64,000 nt of DNA from Intrasporangium calvum DSM 43043 (GTDB lineage Bacteria > Actinomycetota > Actinomycetes > Actinomycetales > Dermatophilaceae): the NCBI RefSeq assembly GCF_000184685.1, contig NC_014830.1, forward strand, positions 682,001 to 746,000, given 5' to 3'. A program made the translations under genes and the position numbers. Below are positions 27,310-36,559 of the stretch, one piece after another. Position 1 is the first letter of the stretch. Each line of letters begins with the position of its first letter. Under the pieces are notes generated by a model that ran no database searches, had not been told where the DNA came from, and saw nothing but the letters and a program-made list of their open reading frames with translations.

Positions 27310-28910
27310 CAGCGCACGACGACGAGGCCACGCCCCGCCGAAGGCGCGCCGGCTCGGACCCGACGGACGCCCGCGCCGCCCGGAGCGCTGCAGGGCCGTC
27401 TGCCCGGCGAGCCGAGACCAACCGAGCCGCGCAGCGGGCCGACGCCAAGAAGCCGAGCACCACGAAGCCGAGCACCACGAAGCCGAGCACCACGGCGACC
27501 GGACCGGGCCCCGATGTCGTGCGGCCGGTCCCGGCGGCCCGGACCGCCTTCGCCGCCGGCGCCGCGCGGGCGTCCGGCGAGCGTCGCCGCCGCTCCGGCA
27601 CCCCGTTGCTCCCCGGTGCGGAACCGGTCGAGGTGACGGTTGCACGACGGGACGCGACCGCGGCTCGCCCGGAGGCCGCGGGTGGCGGCGCCGCGGCCCC
27701 CACCTCCTCGGCGGCGGACGCGACGACTGGTGGGCCGGCGCGGAAGCGCCCGCCACGCCAGGCGATCCGCGAGCGGCGAGAGCAGCGGGCCCGCGAGCGC
27801 GCGCTGCGCCCGGTCCCGTCGTTGCCGACACCCGACGAGGACCTCGCGCTGCCCGCGGAGCCGGCCCAGCGGCATACGGAGGAATCGGCGAAGCCGGCCA
27901 CGGAGACCGCTGGGGTGGTCGGGGGACTCCAGGCCACGGCTGAGCGGATCGTCGGGGCGGTCCTCGAGGCGGCGGAGTTCTCGTCCGAGGCGCGGCCCGG
28001 CCCGGCAGAGCTCGTCGAGCTGGCCGTCAACCTCCTGCGCTCGGCAGCCGCCGCCGCGGGTGTGCCCGCGGAGGAGGTCGAGCGGCACGTGGCTGAGACG
28101 CTCGCCTACGTGCGCCGGCGGCTCACGGGTGACTACGAGGTCGACGAGTTCGGCTTCGACGAGGACTACACGACGCACATCCACCTGCCCCTGCTCCGCC
28201 CGCTGTACAAGTCGTGGTTCCGGGTCGAGGTGAAGGGCATCGAGAACATCCCCGCCACAGGGGGAGCGCTCGTCGTGGCGAACCATTCCGGCACGGTGGC
28301 GATGGACTCGCTGATGACGCAGGTCGCGGTCTACGACGAGCACCCGAACCGCCGTCACCTTCGGATGCTCGGGGCCGACCTGGTCTTCCAGACGCCGTTC
28401 GTCGGGCCGATGGCGCGCCGCTCCGGCTCGACGCTGGCGGCCAACACCGACGCAGAGCGACTCCTCTCGAGCGGCCACCTCGTCGGGGTGTGGCCGGAGG
28501 GCTTCAAGGGGGTGGGCAAGCCGTTCAGCGAGAGGTACAAGCTCCAGCGGTTCGGCCGAGGGGGCTTCGTCGCCGCAGCCCTGCGTGCGGGTGTGCCGAT
28601 CGTGCCGTGCTCGATCATCGGAGCGGAGGAGATCTACCCGATGATCGGCAACATGCCGACGGTCGCCCGGCTCCTCGGCCTCCCCTACGTGCCGATCACC
28701 CCGACCTTCCCGTGGCTCGGACCGCTGGGGGCGATCCCGCTCCCGAGCAAGTGGCTCATCGAGTTCGGCCCACCGATCGAGACGACGACTCTCGGGCCGG
28801 ACGCCGCGGACGACCCGATGCTCGTCTTCGACCTCACCGACCAGGTCCGCGAGACGATCCAGCAGACGCTGTACAGCCTGCTCATGCAGCGGCGGTCGGT
28901 CTTCACCTGA
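27306..28910 (+). CDS. Lysophospholipid acyltransferase family protein with long disordered N-terminus
   Basis: 534 residues from a GTG in the dehydratase stop. About the first 250 residues are low-complexity Ala/Arg/Thr/Pro, with three exact AKPSTT-type repeats (15 bp each) and an in-frame REP-like unit (PAQRHT). The catalytic part (about 300-534) is a PlsC-like acyltransferase of the MGAT-like branch: NHSGTVAMD (H-x6-D) and VWPEGFKG. It should transfer fatty acyl chains from acyl-CoA or ACP to a glycerolipid at the membrane. Substrate unknown. Confidence 0.8.
   Translation: MTAHDDEATPRRRRAGSDPTDARAARSAAGPSARRAETNRAAQRADAKKPSTTKPSTTKPSTTATGPGPDVVRPVPAARTAFAAGAARASGERRRRSGTPLLPGAEPVEVTVARRDATAARPEAAGGGAAAPTSSAADATTGGPARKRPPRQAIRERREQRARERALRPVPSLPTPDEDLALPAEPAQRHTEESAKPATETAGVVGGLQATAERIVGAVLEAAEFSSEARPGPAELVELAVNLLRSAAAAAGVPAEEVERHVAETLAYVRRRLTGDYEVDEFGFDEDYTTHIHLPLLRPLYKSWFRVEVKGIENIPATGGALVVANHSGTVAMDSLMTQVAVYDEHPNRRHLRMLGADLVFQTPFVGPMARRSGSTLAANTDAERLLSSGHLVGVWPEGFKGVGKPFSERYKLQRFGRGGFVAAALRAGVPIVPCSIIGAEEIYPMIGNMPTVARLLGLPYVPITPTFPWLGPLGAIPLPSKWLIEFGPPIETTTLGPDAADDPMLVFDLTDQVRETIQQTLYSLLMQRRSVFT
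27450..27494 (+). repeat. 15-bp in-frame tandem repeat, 3 copies
   Basis: AAGCCGAGCACCACG at 27450, 27465 and 27480, identical, encoding KPSTT three times in the acyltransferase N-terminal tail. Confidence 0.9.
27861..27879 (-). repeat. REP-like element inside the acyltransferase gene
   Basis: CCGGCCCAGCGGCATACGG, antisense unit, read as PAQRHT in the disordered linker. Confidence 0.85.
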
Positions 28911-28911
28911 C

Positions 28912-28932
28912 GCAGCTCGGGATACGAGCTGC
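28912..28932. terminator. Hairpin between the acyltransferase and DUF5667 genes
   Basis: GCAGCTCG (28912-28919) and its complement (28925-28932) around GGATA; convergent genes flank it. Confidence 0.65.
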
Positions 28933-29005
28933 CCGAGCAGCCAGCTCGACACGCCGCTGAGCGGCGGAGCGTCGGGCCTGATCGCGTCAGGGCATCATCA
29001 GGGCA

Positions 29006-30154
29006 TCAGGGCAGCGTCGGCGCGAGGGTGACCGAGAGCGTCGGCCCGGTCACCGTCACGCCCGGCAGCGTCGCCCCGCCACCGCCGACGACCACGGTCG
29101 AGGACACCACGAGGGTCGGCAGGCTGACGGTCGCGCTCGGCAGCGTCACCCCGCCGCCACCGACGCTCCCGCTGCTGGTGGTGACGCCGGCTCCGGGCAG
29201 GCCGACGGTCGCTGAGGCGATCGTGGCGGGGGGCGGCGCAACCGTGATGCCGGGCAGGCCCTCGCCCACGGTCGGGAGGGACGGAGCCACGCCTGCACCG
29301 GACGTCGTGCCGACCGGGCTGCCGAGCAGCAGCTCGAGCCGGGCCAGGTTGGCGGCCGACGATTCGCCGCACGCCGAGCAGGAGGCCAGCTCGCGCAGCG
29401 CCTCCTGACCGCCGTGCGTGAGCAGGCTTCGCAGCCGCTCCCAGGCGGGCATCGCCCCGGGCGGGACGTCGACCCGCATCGCCTCGACCTGGGGGAGCGC
29501 CCGCGCGACGAAGTCGGCGAACTCCGTCAGCGCCTCCGGCCGACCCTCGCCGCGGTAGACCTCCAGCAGCACCGACTGCGCCGAAGCCGTCGACTCCGCC
29601 GCCGCGTCGAACGCCACAGTGAGGTCCTCCGCCGCCGGGTCACCGCGGTCGATCAGCTCGCGGGCCTCGCTGACGTGCTGCTCCGCCTGCGCCACGTGGG
29701 TCAGGCCGACGTCCAGCCGCCCTGCGGCGAGCTGCACGGCAGCGCGGTCCAGGACCTGCTTGATCGGGTAGAGCAGGTCGCCGGGCGCGGCCTGCCGGGA
29801 GACGACCCCCAGCCCACCGGCGAGGAGGACGACGGCGGCCGCTGCGGCCGCGAGCCGGCGGACCGGTCGGGACACGTGCAGGACCGAGACAGGACGCGAG
29901 TCACCATCCTCGGTCGACCCGGTGTCGCTCTCCACCGACGCGGCGGCGGCGGAGTCGGCGATGGGGTGTGCCTCCGAGAGGAGGCGGGTCCTGAGGTCAG
30001 CGACGAACTCGTCGCGCGGCGCGAGCCGCGCCTGGTCGAGCGCGGCGACCGCGTGGAGGACGGTGACCAGCTCGATCACGCCCGGCCGGTCGACCGCTTC
30101 GCCGTCGAGGGCGCGCTGGAGGAGGTCGGCGTCCGTGCCGGGGCCGAGGTCCAT
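29006..30154 (-). CDS. DUF5667 membrane protein, probable anti-sigma partner
   Basis: 382 residues. A cytoplasmic N-terminus (about 1-95) leads to one transmembrane helix (LAAAAAAVVLLAGGLGVV, about 101-118), then the DUF5667 signature PGDLLYPIKQVLDRA and a helical extracellular domain. The last 110 residues are a Val/Thr/Gly/Pro repeat that looks like a wall-spanning stalk. It lies directly after an ECF sigma gene; the topology fits a membrane anti-sigma factor, but that is inference. Translation start ATG 30154. Confidence 0.75.
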   Translation of the reverse strand: MDLGPGTDADLLQRALDGEAVDRPGVIELVTVLHAVAALDQARLAPRDEFVADLRTRLLSEAHPIADSAAAASVESDTGSTEDGDSRPVSVLHVSRPVRRLAAAAAAVVLLAGGLGVVSRQAAPGDLLYPIKQVLDRAAVQLAAGRLDVGLTHVAQAEQHVSEARELIDRGDPAAEDLTVAFDAAAESTASAQSVLLEVYRGEGRPEALTEFADFVARALPQVEAMRVDVPPGAMPAWERLRSLLTHGGQEALRELASCSACGESSAANLARLELLLGSPVGTTSGAGVAPSLPTVGEGLPGITVAPPPATIASATVGLPGAGVTTSSGSVGGGGVTLPSATVSLPTLVVSSTVVVGGGGATLPGVTVTGPTLSVTLAPTLP

Positions 30155-30174
30155 TCGCTGCTCCAGGTCTCGTG

Positions 30175-30206
30175 GTCAGGGGGTCAGGGGGTCAGGGGGT
30201 CAGGGG
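30175..30206. repeat. 8-bp tandem repeat, 4 copies, upstream of the DUF5667 gene
   Basis: GTCAGGGG repeated exactly at 30175, 30183, 30191 and 30199, with further degenerate copies to 30236. It lies 20-50 bases upstream of the DUF5667 start codon, within the sigma/DUF5667 leader. Confidence 0.9.
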
Positions 30207-30335
30207 GTGGTCAGGGGCGAGGGGGTGGGGGGTCAGACGTGAGCAGGGCCCGGTGGCTCGGGTCGCTCGTCGCCGGTGGGTCCGGCGCTCGGGAAACGAG
30301 GCGGGGTGGGTGGGGGTTACGGCCGCGGCTCTTGC

Positions 30336-31190
30336 TCACAGCTCGACTCCCTCCAGGGACGCGCGCAGGGCTCTCGTGGCCCGCAGCTGCAGCTGCTTGA
30401 TGGCTCCCTCGGACTTGCCGAGCACCGCCGCGGTCTCGGCGAGGCTGAGGCCCTGGAGGAACCGCAGGGTGATGCACTCGGCCTGCTCGGGACTCAGCTG
30501 TCGGATGGCGGTGACGAGCCGCTCGTCGCGCAGCCGGGCCAGCACCTCGGCCTCCGGTGCGTCGACCTGCTCGTCCGCGTCGCGCATGTCCGCCGTGGTC
30601 ACCTCGAAGCGGAACCGGGCGGACTTGACGTGGTCGGCGATGAGGTTGCGGGCGATCGTGACGAACCAGGCGGCGATGTCGCGCCCCTGCCAGGTGAAGC
30701 TGTCGATCCGTCGCATCGCCCGGATGAAGGTCTCGGACGTGAGGTCCTCCGCAAGGGGGCGGTTGCCGACGCGGACGAGGACGTAACGGAAGACGGTGTC
30801 GACGTAGGCGTCGTAGAGCTGGGCGAAGGCCTCCCGGTCGCCGTCCTGTGCGAGGCGGACGAGCGCCTCGATCCGGGCCTGGGCCGCCTCGTCGCGGGCG
30901 GTGCGCCCCTGGCTGCCGACGCCCCGCTGACCCGGGACCGAACTGGACCCGGCGACCGGCGCGGCCCGGGGGGCACCGCTCCATCCGGCGCCGAGCGGCG
31001 CACCCCCCGACCCGCTGCCGTCGACGGCAGCCCAGAGGGCGTCGAGGGCGCCGCGCCACGACGGCACCGCCATCGCGGCAAGCACGGGGCCGTGGGCGGG
31101 CATGGGTCCGGGCGCAGCGAGCAGCGCCGCCGGACGCCCGGCGGCCGCTGCGCTCGGACGGCGTGGCTGCGCCGTCAAGGGGCCGTGCAT
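30336..31190 (-). CDS. ECF-type RNA polymerase sigma factor with long N-terminal extension
   Basis: 284 residues. Region 2 starts near 115 (FAQLYDAYVDTVFRYVLVRVGNR...AEDLTSETF) and region 4 near 225 (LSPEQAECITLRFLQGLSLAETAAVLGKSEGAIKQLQLRA). The first about 95 residues are Ala/Gly/Pro-rich and unlike a sigma domain; a comparable extension in streptomycete BldN is a pro-sequence removed by proteolysis. If the true start is internal the extension would shrink. It is followed by the DUF5667 membrane gene. Confidence 0.85.
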   Translation of the reverse strand: MHGPLTAQPRRPSAAAAGRPAALLAAPGPMPAHGPVLAAMAVPSWRGALDALWAAVDGSGSGGAPLGAGWSGAPRAAPVAGSSSVPGQRGVGSQGRTARDEAAQARIEALVRLAQDGDREAFAQLYDAYVDTVFRYVLVRVGNRPLAEDLTSETFIRAMRRIDSFTWQGRDIAAWFVTIARNLIADHVKSARFRFEVTTADMRDADEQVDAPEAEVLARLRDERLVTAIRQLSPEQAECITLRFLQGLSLAETAAVLGKSEGAIKQLQLRATRALRASLEGVEL

Positions 31191-31211
31191 CCCGACAGTG
31201 TCGCTGACGTG

Positions 31212-31721
31212 TCAACCCCGGGGGGTGTTCGTGGCGCCTCGGACCGTGCTGCGGCGCCGGTGCGGCGGCAGGAGCAGCCCGAGGGCGGTCAGGCCGACAC
31301 CGAGGGCCAGGTGGAGCCAGTCGTCGGCGGCGTTGAGCGGGACGAAGTTCGCCGCGGAGTCCCGGTCGACGAGCCAGCCGTACACGGTCAGGACGAGGTA
31401 GACGATGCCGCCGCCGACGAGGAAGGCTCGGGCACCCGGCGCCGTCCGGGACAGGGCCCAGCCGACGACGCCGAAGAGGAGATGGACGACGTTGTGCAGG
31501 ATGGACACCTGGAAGAGGCCGAGCAGCAGGGCCTCGGACTCGGGCCCGGCCAGGGCAAGGGCGTCGTAGCTGGTCGTGAGGCCGGGGACGAAGCCGAGCA
31601 CCCCCACGACGACGAAGACGACGGCCACGGCCAGCGCGACCCTCTGCACGGGCGTCCGGGCCTCGACCGCCCGATGGGCTCCGACGGGGCGCCGCCGCCC
31701 CTCGCCTGACGTGCTGGTCAT
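31212..31721 (-). CDS. DUF4383 four-helix membrane protein
   Basis: 169 residues from ATG 31721 with GGAGGAACC upstream. Four hydrophobic helices, with the DUF4383 marks LHNVVHLLFGVVGW (about 85-98) and ADDWLHLALGVG (about 136-147) in helices 2 and 4. Function unknown in the family. It is probably upstream of, and co-directional with, the sigma gene (21-bp gap). Confidence 0.8.
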   Translation of the reverse strand: MTSTSGEGRRRPVGAHRAVEARTPVQRVALAVAVVFVVVGVLGFVPGLTTSYDALALAGPESEALLLGLFQVSILHNVVHLLFGVVGWALSRTAPGARAFLVGGGIVYLVLTVYGWLVDRDSAANFVPLNAADDWLHLALGVGLTALGLLLPPHRRRSTVRGATNTPRG

Positions 31722-31787
31722 GGTTCCTCCCTGGAGCGAGCTGTCATGACGCACCTGCCCGCGCGTGAGCCACTCAAAACACGAGGT

Positions 31788-31807
31788 GTATGCCGGTGAG
31801 CCGGCTC
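31788..31807 (+). repeat. Degenerate REP-like element
   Basis: GTATGCCGGTGAGCCGGCTC differs from the family by one central base; intergenic between DUF4383 and the Rv2629-like gene. Confidence 0.6.
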
Positions 31808-31983
31808 TCCGTCGTCGGTTCGGACGGTGGTCGGCTGGGCCCATGGCGGGCCGGCGGGCGGGCCGGCCGGTGGGCCGGCCGGGCGCGGCGCCGGCCTGTC
31901 GGGGGACGGGCAGGAGGGGTAGCGTTTCGAGGAGACCCACCGAGACCACTCTTGACGACTTGTGACCACTCGTGGAGGCACCG

Positions 31984-33042
31984 ATGCAGCTCGACTGGCT
32001 CAAACCGCTGGCGGACCTCGAGGGGCCGTTCGCCTGCGCGACCCTCGACGCGAGCAACCTCGACCCGACGAGCCGGAGTCATCGGCTCGCCTCGTGGGGC
32101 TCGGCTCGCCGAGAGCTCGAACGGGCGGGTGCGGACGAGGCCACCCTGGCGGTCCTCGAGGACGCGTTGACCGGCGACGCGAACGGCGTGGGTGAGCGGA
32201 CCCACGTCGTCTGCGCCAGCAACGGCGACCTCGTCCTCGACATCGGCCTCGAGGGACGACCGCGACGGGAGGGGGCGTCGTTCGGTCCCGTGCCGAGGCT
32301 CATGGACGTCGTCCGGGGCCTCGACGGGAGGGAGACGTACGCCGTGGTGAAGCTGGACCGCGAAGGCGCGGACATCGAGGTGATCGACCCGACGGGCGCG
32401 CTGGTCGCGGCGACCGACGTGACGGGCGAGCACGACGAGCTCCGCAAGGTGGCGGCCGGCGGCGCGTCACAGCGCCGGTTCCAGGCTCGGGCCGAGGACT
32501 CGTGGAGACACAACGCGACACAGGTCGCGGCGGAGCTGGACCGGCTGGTCCGGAGGGTCCGGCCCGGGGTGGTCTTCCTCGAGGGCGAGGAGCACACGAC
32601 CTCCTACCTCGTGGAACAGGCCCCCGGGGACCTCGCCGACCGCATCGTCCGGCTCGAGACCGGCGGCCGGGCCGCAGGCACGTCGGCGGCCGCCGAGGCC
32701 ACGGCGCGGGACCGTGAGCTGGCCCGGCTCCGCGCCGGACGGGACGCGCTGCTCGTCGAGCGGTTCGGCGACGCCACCGGCGCCGGGGCTGCTGTCGAGG
32801 GCTGGGACGCCGTGCAGGCGGCGCTGGGGAAGGCCCAGATCGCCCAGGTGCTGCTCCACCCGGACGTCTGGGACCGTGACCGCCCCGAGGCGGGTGCGGG
32901 CGCGGACCACGACCTGGACGCGCTGCTCTGGTCCCTCGCCGCGGTCGGTGCGGAGCTCAGCCTGGTCGCGCAGCCCTTCGAGGCCACGGACGGGATCGGG
33001 GGCATCCTGCGCTGGAGCGACCCGTCGACGACGTCGGCCTAG
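31984..33042 (+). CDS. Rv2629/Balon-like protein (aeRF1-type fold)
   Basis: 352 residues from ATG 31984. It resembles mycobacterial Rv2629 and its relatives over the whole length: an N-terminal LEGPFACATLD segment, VVFLEGEEHTTSYL in the middle domain, and DGIGGILRW at the C-terminus (Rv2629 ends DGVGALLRY). This family is related to archaeal release factor 1. Its member Balon binds the ribosomal A site during hibernation, while other annotations call it Vms1-like peptidyl-tRNA hydrolase. No GGQ is present, so peptide release is unlikely. Function here is inferred. Confidence 0.7.
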   Translation: MQLDWLKPLADLEGPFACATLDASNLDPTSRSHRLASWGSARRELERAGADEATLAVLEDALTGDANGVGERTHVVCASNGDLVLDIGLEGRPRREGASFGPVPRLMDVVRGLDGRETYAVVKLDREGADIEVIDPTGALVAATDVTGEHDELRKVAAGGASQRRFQARAEDSWRHNATQVAAELDRLVRRVRPGVVFLEGEEHTTSYLVEQAPGDLADRIVRLETGGRAAGTSAAAEATARDRELARLRAGRDALLVERFGDATGAGAAVEGWDAVQAALGKAQIAQVLLHPDVWDRDRPEAGAGADHDLDALLWSLAAVGAELSLVAQPFEATDGIGGILRWSDPSTTSA

Positions 33043-33043
33043 C

Positions 33044-33310
33044 ATGGTCGACATGCCTGCACCCGAGCCCCGCGTCACCCTGGTCGGCCGAGCCGGCTGC
33101 CACCTGTGCGACGAGGCCAAGCTCGTCATCGAGCGGGTGACGGCCGAGCTCGGGGTCGCGTGGGCGGAGCGCTCTATCGACGACGACGCCGACCTGCGCG
33201 CCAGATACGCCGACCAGATCCCGGTGACCCTCGTCGACGGCCGGCGCCACGACTTCTGGCGGGTTGACGAGGACCGGCTGCGGGCCGCCCTCGGGGCCCC
33301 GCCCCGCTGA
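33044..33310 (+). CDS. Glutaredoxin-like protein
   Basis: 88 residues. Thioredoxin fold of the short glutaredoxin-like group with redox motif CHLC (about 19-22) preceded by a beta strand, and a cis-proline segment QIPVTLVDG near residue 58. It should exchange dithiols, probably with the mycothiol or thioredoxin systems. One base separates the preceding stop from ATG 33044, so the two genes are coupled; ATG 33053 is an alternative start. Confidence 0.8.
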   Translation: MVDMPAPEPRVTLVGRAGCHLCDEAKLVIERVTAELGVAWAERSIDDDADLRARYADQIPVTLVDGRRHDFWRVDEDRLRAALGAPPR

Positions 33311-33339
33311 GCCGAGCGGACGGCGGCCCGCGCCGAGGG

Positions 33340-33354
33340 GCCTCGTGACGAGGC
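33340..33354. terminator. Short hairpin after the glutaredoxin-like gene
   Basis: GCCTCG (33340-33345), loop TGA, CGAGGC (33349-33354); stable but small. Confidence 0.45.
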
Positions 33355-33401
33355 ACCATCGGGGCGTTCTGTCCATGTGGCGGAGGTAATGGTCCTTCAC
33401 T

Positions 33402-33430
33402 TTGTGCATGGGTTCACAAACGTCTAGCCT
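33402..33430 (+). promoter_or_regulatory. rex-hem promoter with overlapping Rex operator
   Basis: TTGTGCATGGGTTCACAA (33402-33419) fits TTGTG-N8-CACAA exactly. A -35 TTGTGC (33402-33407) and -10 TAGCCT (33425-33430) are 17 bp apart, so the operator covers the -35. This gives autoregulation of rex, as known in Streptomyces coelicolor: at low NADH Rex should repress the operon, and NADH binding should release it. Confidence 0.8.
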
Positions 33431-33519
33431 GAATGGGTACCCACGTGCTCCGCGTTCGTGGCCTTCCGGGCAGTACCGCGAGGTCCGACCGCCTCAGTGA
33501 GAGGAGCCGGTGACCAAGC

Positions 33520-34236
33520 GTGTCGGCCGACCCAGCAGTGCGTCGCGAGATCCCCGACGCGACCGTCGCACGGCTTCCTGAGTACCTCCGTTCCCTCTCT
33601 CGGCTCGCAGAGCAGGGTGTCCTGTCGGTCTCCTCCGAGGAGCTGGCGGCGGCGGTGGGGGTGCGTTCGGCCCAGCTGCGCAAGGACCTCAGCCACCTCG
33701 GGTCGTACGGCGTGCGGGGCGTCGGCTACGAGGTGGACACGCTCGCTCTCGAGATCTCCCGGGCCCTGGGGCTCACCCAGGACTGGCCCGTCGCGATCGT
33801 CGGGATGGGCAACCTCGGCCACGCGCTCGCGTCCTACTCCGGCTTCGTGACCAAGGGGTTCCGCATCGTGGCGCTCTTCGACGACGAGCCCGGTCTGCGG
33901 GGCGAGGTGGTCCAGGGCGTGGCCATCCAGCCCTTCCGCGAGCTGCCCGCGCGCCATGCCCTCGACCCGATCTCGATCGGGGTCATCGCCACCCCCGCCG
34001 TCGCGGCTCAGACGGTCTGTGACCGTCTGGTCGAGGTGGGCGTGCGCTCCATCCTCAACTTCGCACCCGCCGTGCTGTCGGTGCCCGACGACGTCGACGT
34101 CCGTCGCGTCGACCTGTCCACCGAGCTGCAGATCCTCGCCTTCCACGCCCAGCAGAAGGCGCTCGGTGCGCTGGAGCCGGTCGCGGCGGCGCGAGGGATC
34201 GACGGTCGGACTCCTTCGGAAGCGGTGGCGACATGA
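33520..34236 (+). CDS. rex: Redox-sensing transcriptional repressor Rex
   Basis: 238 residues from a GTG. The N-terminal winged helix (about 15-80, VSSEELAAAVGVRSAQLRKDLS) binds operator DNA. The C-terminal Rossmann domain has GMGNLG at 95-100 and senses the NADH/NAD+ ratio. It is the first gene of a rex-hemA-hemC-cobA/hemD-hemB operon, with its own operator upstream. Its stop overlaps hemA by 4 bases. Confidence 0.95.
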   Translation: MSADPAVRREIPDATVARLPEYLRSLSRLAEQGVLSVSSEELAAAVGVRSAQLRKDLSHLGSYGVRGVGYEVDTLALEISRALGLTQDWPVAIVGMGNLGHALASYSGFVTKGFRIVALFDDEPGLRGEVVQGVAIQPFRELPARHALDPISIGVIATPAVAAQTVCDRLVEVGVRSILNFAPAVLSVPDDVDVRRVDLSTELQILAFHAQQKALGALEPVAAARGIDGRTPSEAVAT

Positions 34237-35612
34237 GCCTCCTGGTCATCGGGCTGTCCCACCACACGGCACCCCTGTCCGTGCTCGAGGGGCTGGCCGA
34301 GTCCCCCGACCGGGCGGCCCGGATCGCCACTGCGGTGCTCTCCTCGGCCACGGCCTCCGAGGTCGTCGTCGTCTCGACGTGCAACCGGCTCGAGGTCTAC
34401 GCCGAGGTGCCCGCCTTCCACCCCGCGGTCGCGGCCATCGGTGAGGCCCTGGCCACCGCGGCCGGGACCCGGCCCGAGGGCCTGCCCTGTGGCCGGGTCG
34501 TGCATCCGACGGACCCGGCCGACGAGCTGGCCGTGCGGGCCGAGGGCATCGCCGAGCACCTCTACGTCCGTTACGACGACGGAGCGGTCGCGCACACCTT
34601 CACCGTCGCGTGCGGGCTCGACTCCATGGCCGTCGGCGAGGCGCAGATCCTCGGCCAGATGCGCGACGCCCTGGCCGCGGCCCAGCAGACCGGGCGGGCC
34701 GGTGAGTCGCTCAACGCGCTCTTCCAGCACGCGCTGCGGGTCGGCAAGCGGGCGCACTCCGAGACGGACATCGACCAGCACTCGCTGTCCCTGGTGCAGA
34801 TGGGCCTCGAGGAGGCCGCGAAGGTCCTCGGCGACCTGTCGGGCATCCGCGCCGCCATCGTCGGCGCCGGCGCGATGAGCGGTCTCGCGGTCGCCACCGC
34901 CTCGCGGTCCGGCATCAGCGACCTCACCGTCGTCAACCGGACCCCCTCACGCGCAGAGCGCCTCGCCGACTCGGTCGGCGGGACCGCTCGCCCCTGGGCC
35001 GAGCTCGAGGACGTCGTCGCGGCGAGCGACCTCGTGATCACCTGCACCGGCGCGGTGGGACACGTGGTCAGCGAGGACCTGTTGGCGCGGTGCGTCACGG
35101 CTCGTGGGGGCCGTCCCCAGGTCCTCATCGACCTGGCCCTCCCGCGGGACGTCGCGCCGACGGGCACCTGGGCCGACCCGCTCCCGAGCGTCCGGGTCAT
35201 CGACCTCGAGGAGCTCGGCGTCCTCCTCTCCGGCCGCGCCGACCTCCAGCAGGTCGACCGCGTCGGCGCGCTCGTCACCGCCGAGGTCGCCGACTACCTG
35301 ACCCGCCGGCTGGAGAAGAAGGTCGCGCCGACCGTCGCCGCCCTCCGCTCCCGGGCTGCGTCCGTCGTCACGAGCGAGCTCGACCGGCTCCACCAGCGCG
35401 TGCCCGACCTCGACGAGGCGACCCGGGCCGAGGTCGGACGGGCGGTGCACCGCATCGTCGAGAAGCTGCTCCACACGCCGACCGCCCGGATCAAGGAGTT
35501 CGCCGTGGACGCCAACGGCCCCGACTACGCAGCGGCGCTGCGTGAGCTGTTCGATCTCGAGCCCAAGGATGTGGCCAACGTGTCCTCCCCACCCATGCGA
35601 GGAGTCTCATGA
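34233..35612 (+). CDS. hemA: Glutamyl-tRNA reductase
   Basis: 459 residues, the first committed enzyme of C5-pathway heme synthesis: it reduces glutamyl-tRNA with NADPH to glutamate-1-semialdehyde. The catalytic Cys50 is in [10 protein letters not shown] Rossmann domain begins near 205 ([12 protein letters not shown]), followed by the C-terminal dimerisation helix. ATGA overlaps with rex and hemC imply coupled translation. The extra C-terminal 30 residues are within family range. Confidence 0.96.
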   Translation: MSLLVIGLSHHTAPLSVLEGLAESPDRAARIATAVLSSATASEVVVVSTCNRLEVYAEVPAFHPAVAAIGEALATAAGTRPEGLPCGRVVHPTDPADELAVRAEGIAEHLYVRYDDGAVAHTFTVACGLDSMAVGEAQILGQMRDALAAAQQTGRAGESLNALFQHALRVGKRAHSETDIDQHSLSLVQMGLEEAAKVLGDLSGIRAAIVGAGAMSGLAVATASRSGISDLTVVNRTPSRAERLADSVGGTARPWAELEDVVAASDLVITCTGAVGHVVSEDLLARCVTARGGRPQVLIDLALPRDVAPTGTWADPLPSVRVIDLEELGVLLSGRADLQQVDRVGALVTAEVADYLTRRLEKKVAPTVAALRSRAASVVTSELDRLHQRVPDLDEATRAEVGRAVHRIVEKLLHTPTARIKEFAVDANGPDYAAALRELFDLEPKDVANVSSPPMRGVS

Positions 35613-36559
35613 CGGCCCTGCGTCTCGGCACCCGGCGCTCCGCGCTCGCCACCACCCAGTCCGGCTGGGTCGCCGACCAGCTGCGTGCCGCCGGCCACGA
35701 CGTCGAGCTCGTCGAGATCACGACCGAGGGCGATGTCTCCGGAGGCCTGCTCACCGCCATCGGCGGCACCGGGGTCTTCGCGGCGGCGATCCGCAAGGCA
35801 CTCACCGATGGCCGAGTCGACGTCGCCGTCCACTCGCTCAAGGACCTGCCCACGGCGCCTGAGCCCGGGCTCGTCGTGGCCGCGGTCCCAGCTCGGGAGG
35901 ACAGCCGCGACGTCCTCGTCGCGCGGGACGGGCTCACCCTCGGCGAGCTGCCGATCGGCTCGGTCGTCGGCACCGGGTCCCCCCGCCGCACCGCCCAGCT
36001 GGCCGCCCTCGGCCTGGGCCTCGAGATCCGCCCGATCCGTGGCAACGTCGACACGCGCCTGCGCCTCGTCAGCTCCGGTGAGGTCGATGCGGTCATCCTC
36101 GCGCGGGCCGGTCTGGCCCGCCTCGGCAGGCTCGACGTCGTGACAGAGGTGCTCGACCCGATCCAGGTCCTGCCCGCCCCCGGCCAGGGTGCGCTCGCCG
36201 TCGAGTGCCGTGCCGATCGGCCCGACGTCCTCGAGGCCGTCAGCGTCCTCGAGGACGCCGACACCCGCGCGAGCATCACGGCCGAGCGCGCTCTGCTCGC
36301 CGCGCTCGAGGCCGGCTGCACGGCGCCCGTCGGGGCGCTCGCCGAGGTCGTCGACGGCGAGGAGGGGCTCGAGCTGTCGCTCCGCGCCTTCGCCGGCACC
36401 GAGGACGGCCGAATCGACTTGCGTCGGTCCCTCACGGGTCGGTATGACGATCCTGAGTCGCTCGGCCGACGGCTCGCGCAGATCCTGCTCGAGGACGGCG
36501 CTGCCGACCTCGACCGTCCCTCCACCATCGCATCCCGACCCCCGGAGCCAGTTTCGTGA
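35609..36559 (+). CDS. hemC: Hydroxymethylbilane synthase (porphobilinogen deaminase)
   Basis: 316 residues. It joins four porphobilinogens into hydroxymethylbilane on a dipyrromethane cofactor attached to Cys237 (GCTAPVG). The HSLKDLPT (75-82) and GTGSPRR (121-127) signatures are present. Four-base overlaps on both sides. Confidence 0.97.
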   Translation: MTALRLGTRRSALATTQSGWVADQLRAAGHDVELVEITTEGDVSGGLLTAIGGTGVFAAAIRKALTDGRVDVAVHSLKDLPTAPEPGLVVAAVPAREDSRDVLVARDGLTLGELPIGSVVGTGSPRRTAQLAALGLGLEIRPIRGNVDTRLRLVSSGEVDAVILARAGLARLGRLDVVTEVLDPIQVLPAPGQGALAVECRADRPDVLEAVSVLEDADTRASITAERALLAALEAGCTAPVGALAEVVDGEEGLELSLRAFAGTEDGRIDLRRSLTGRYDDPESLGRRLAQILLEDGAADLDRPSTIASRPPEPVS

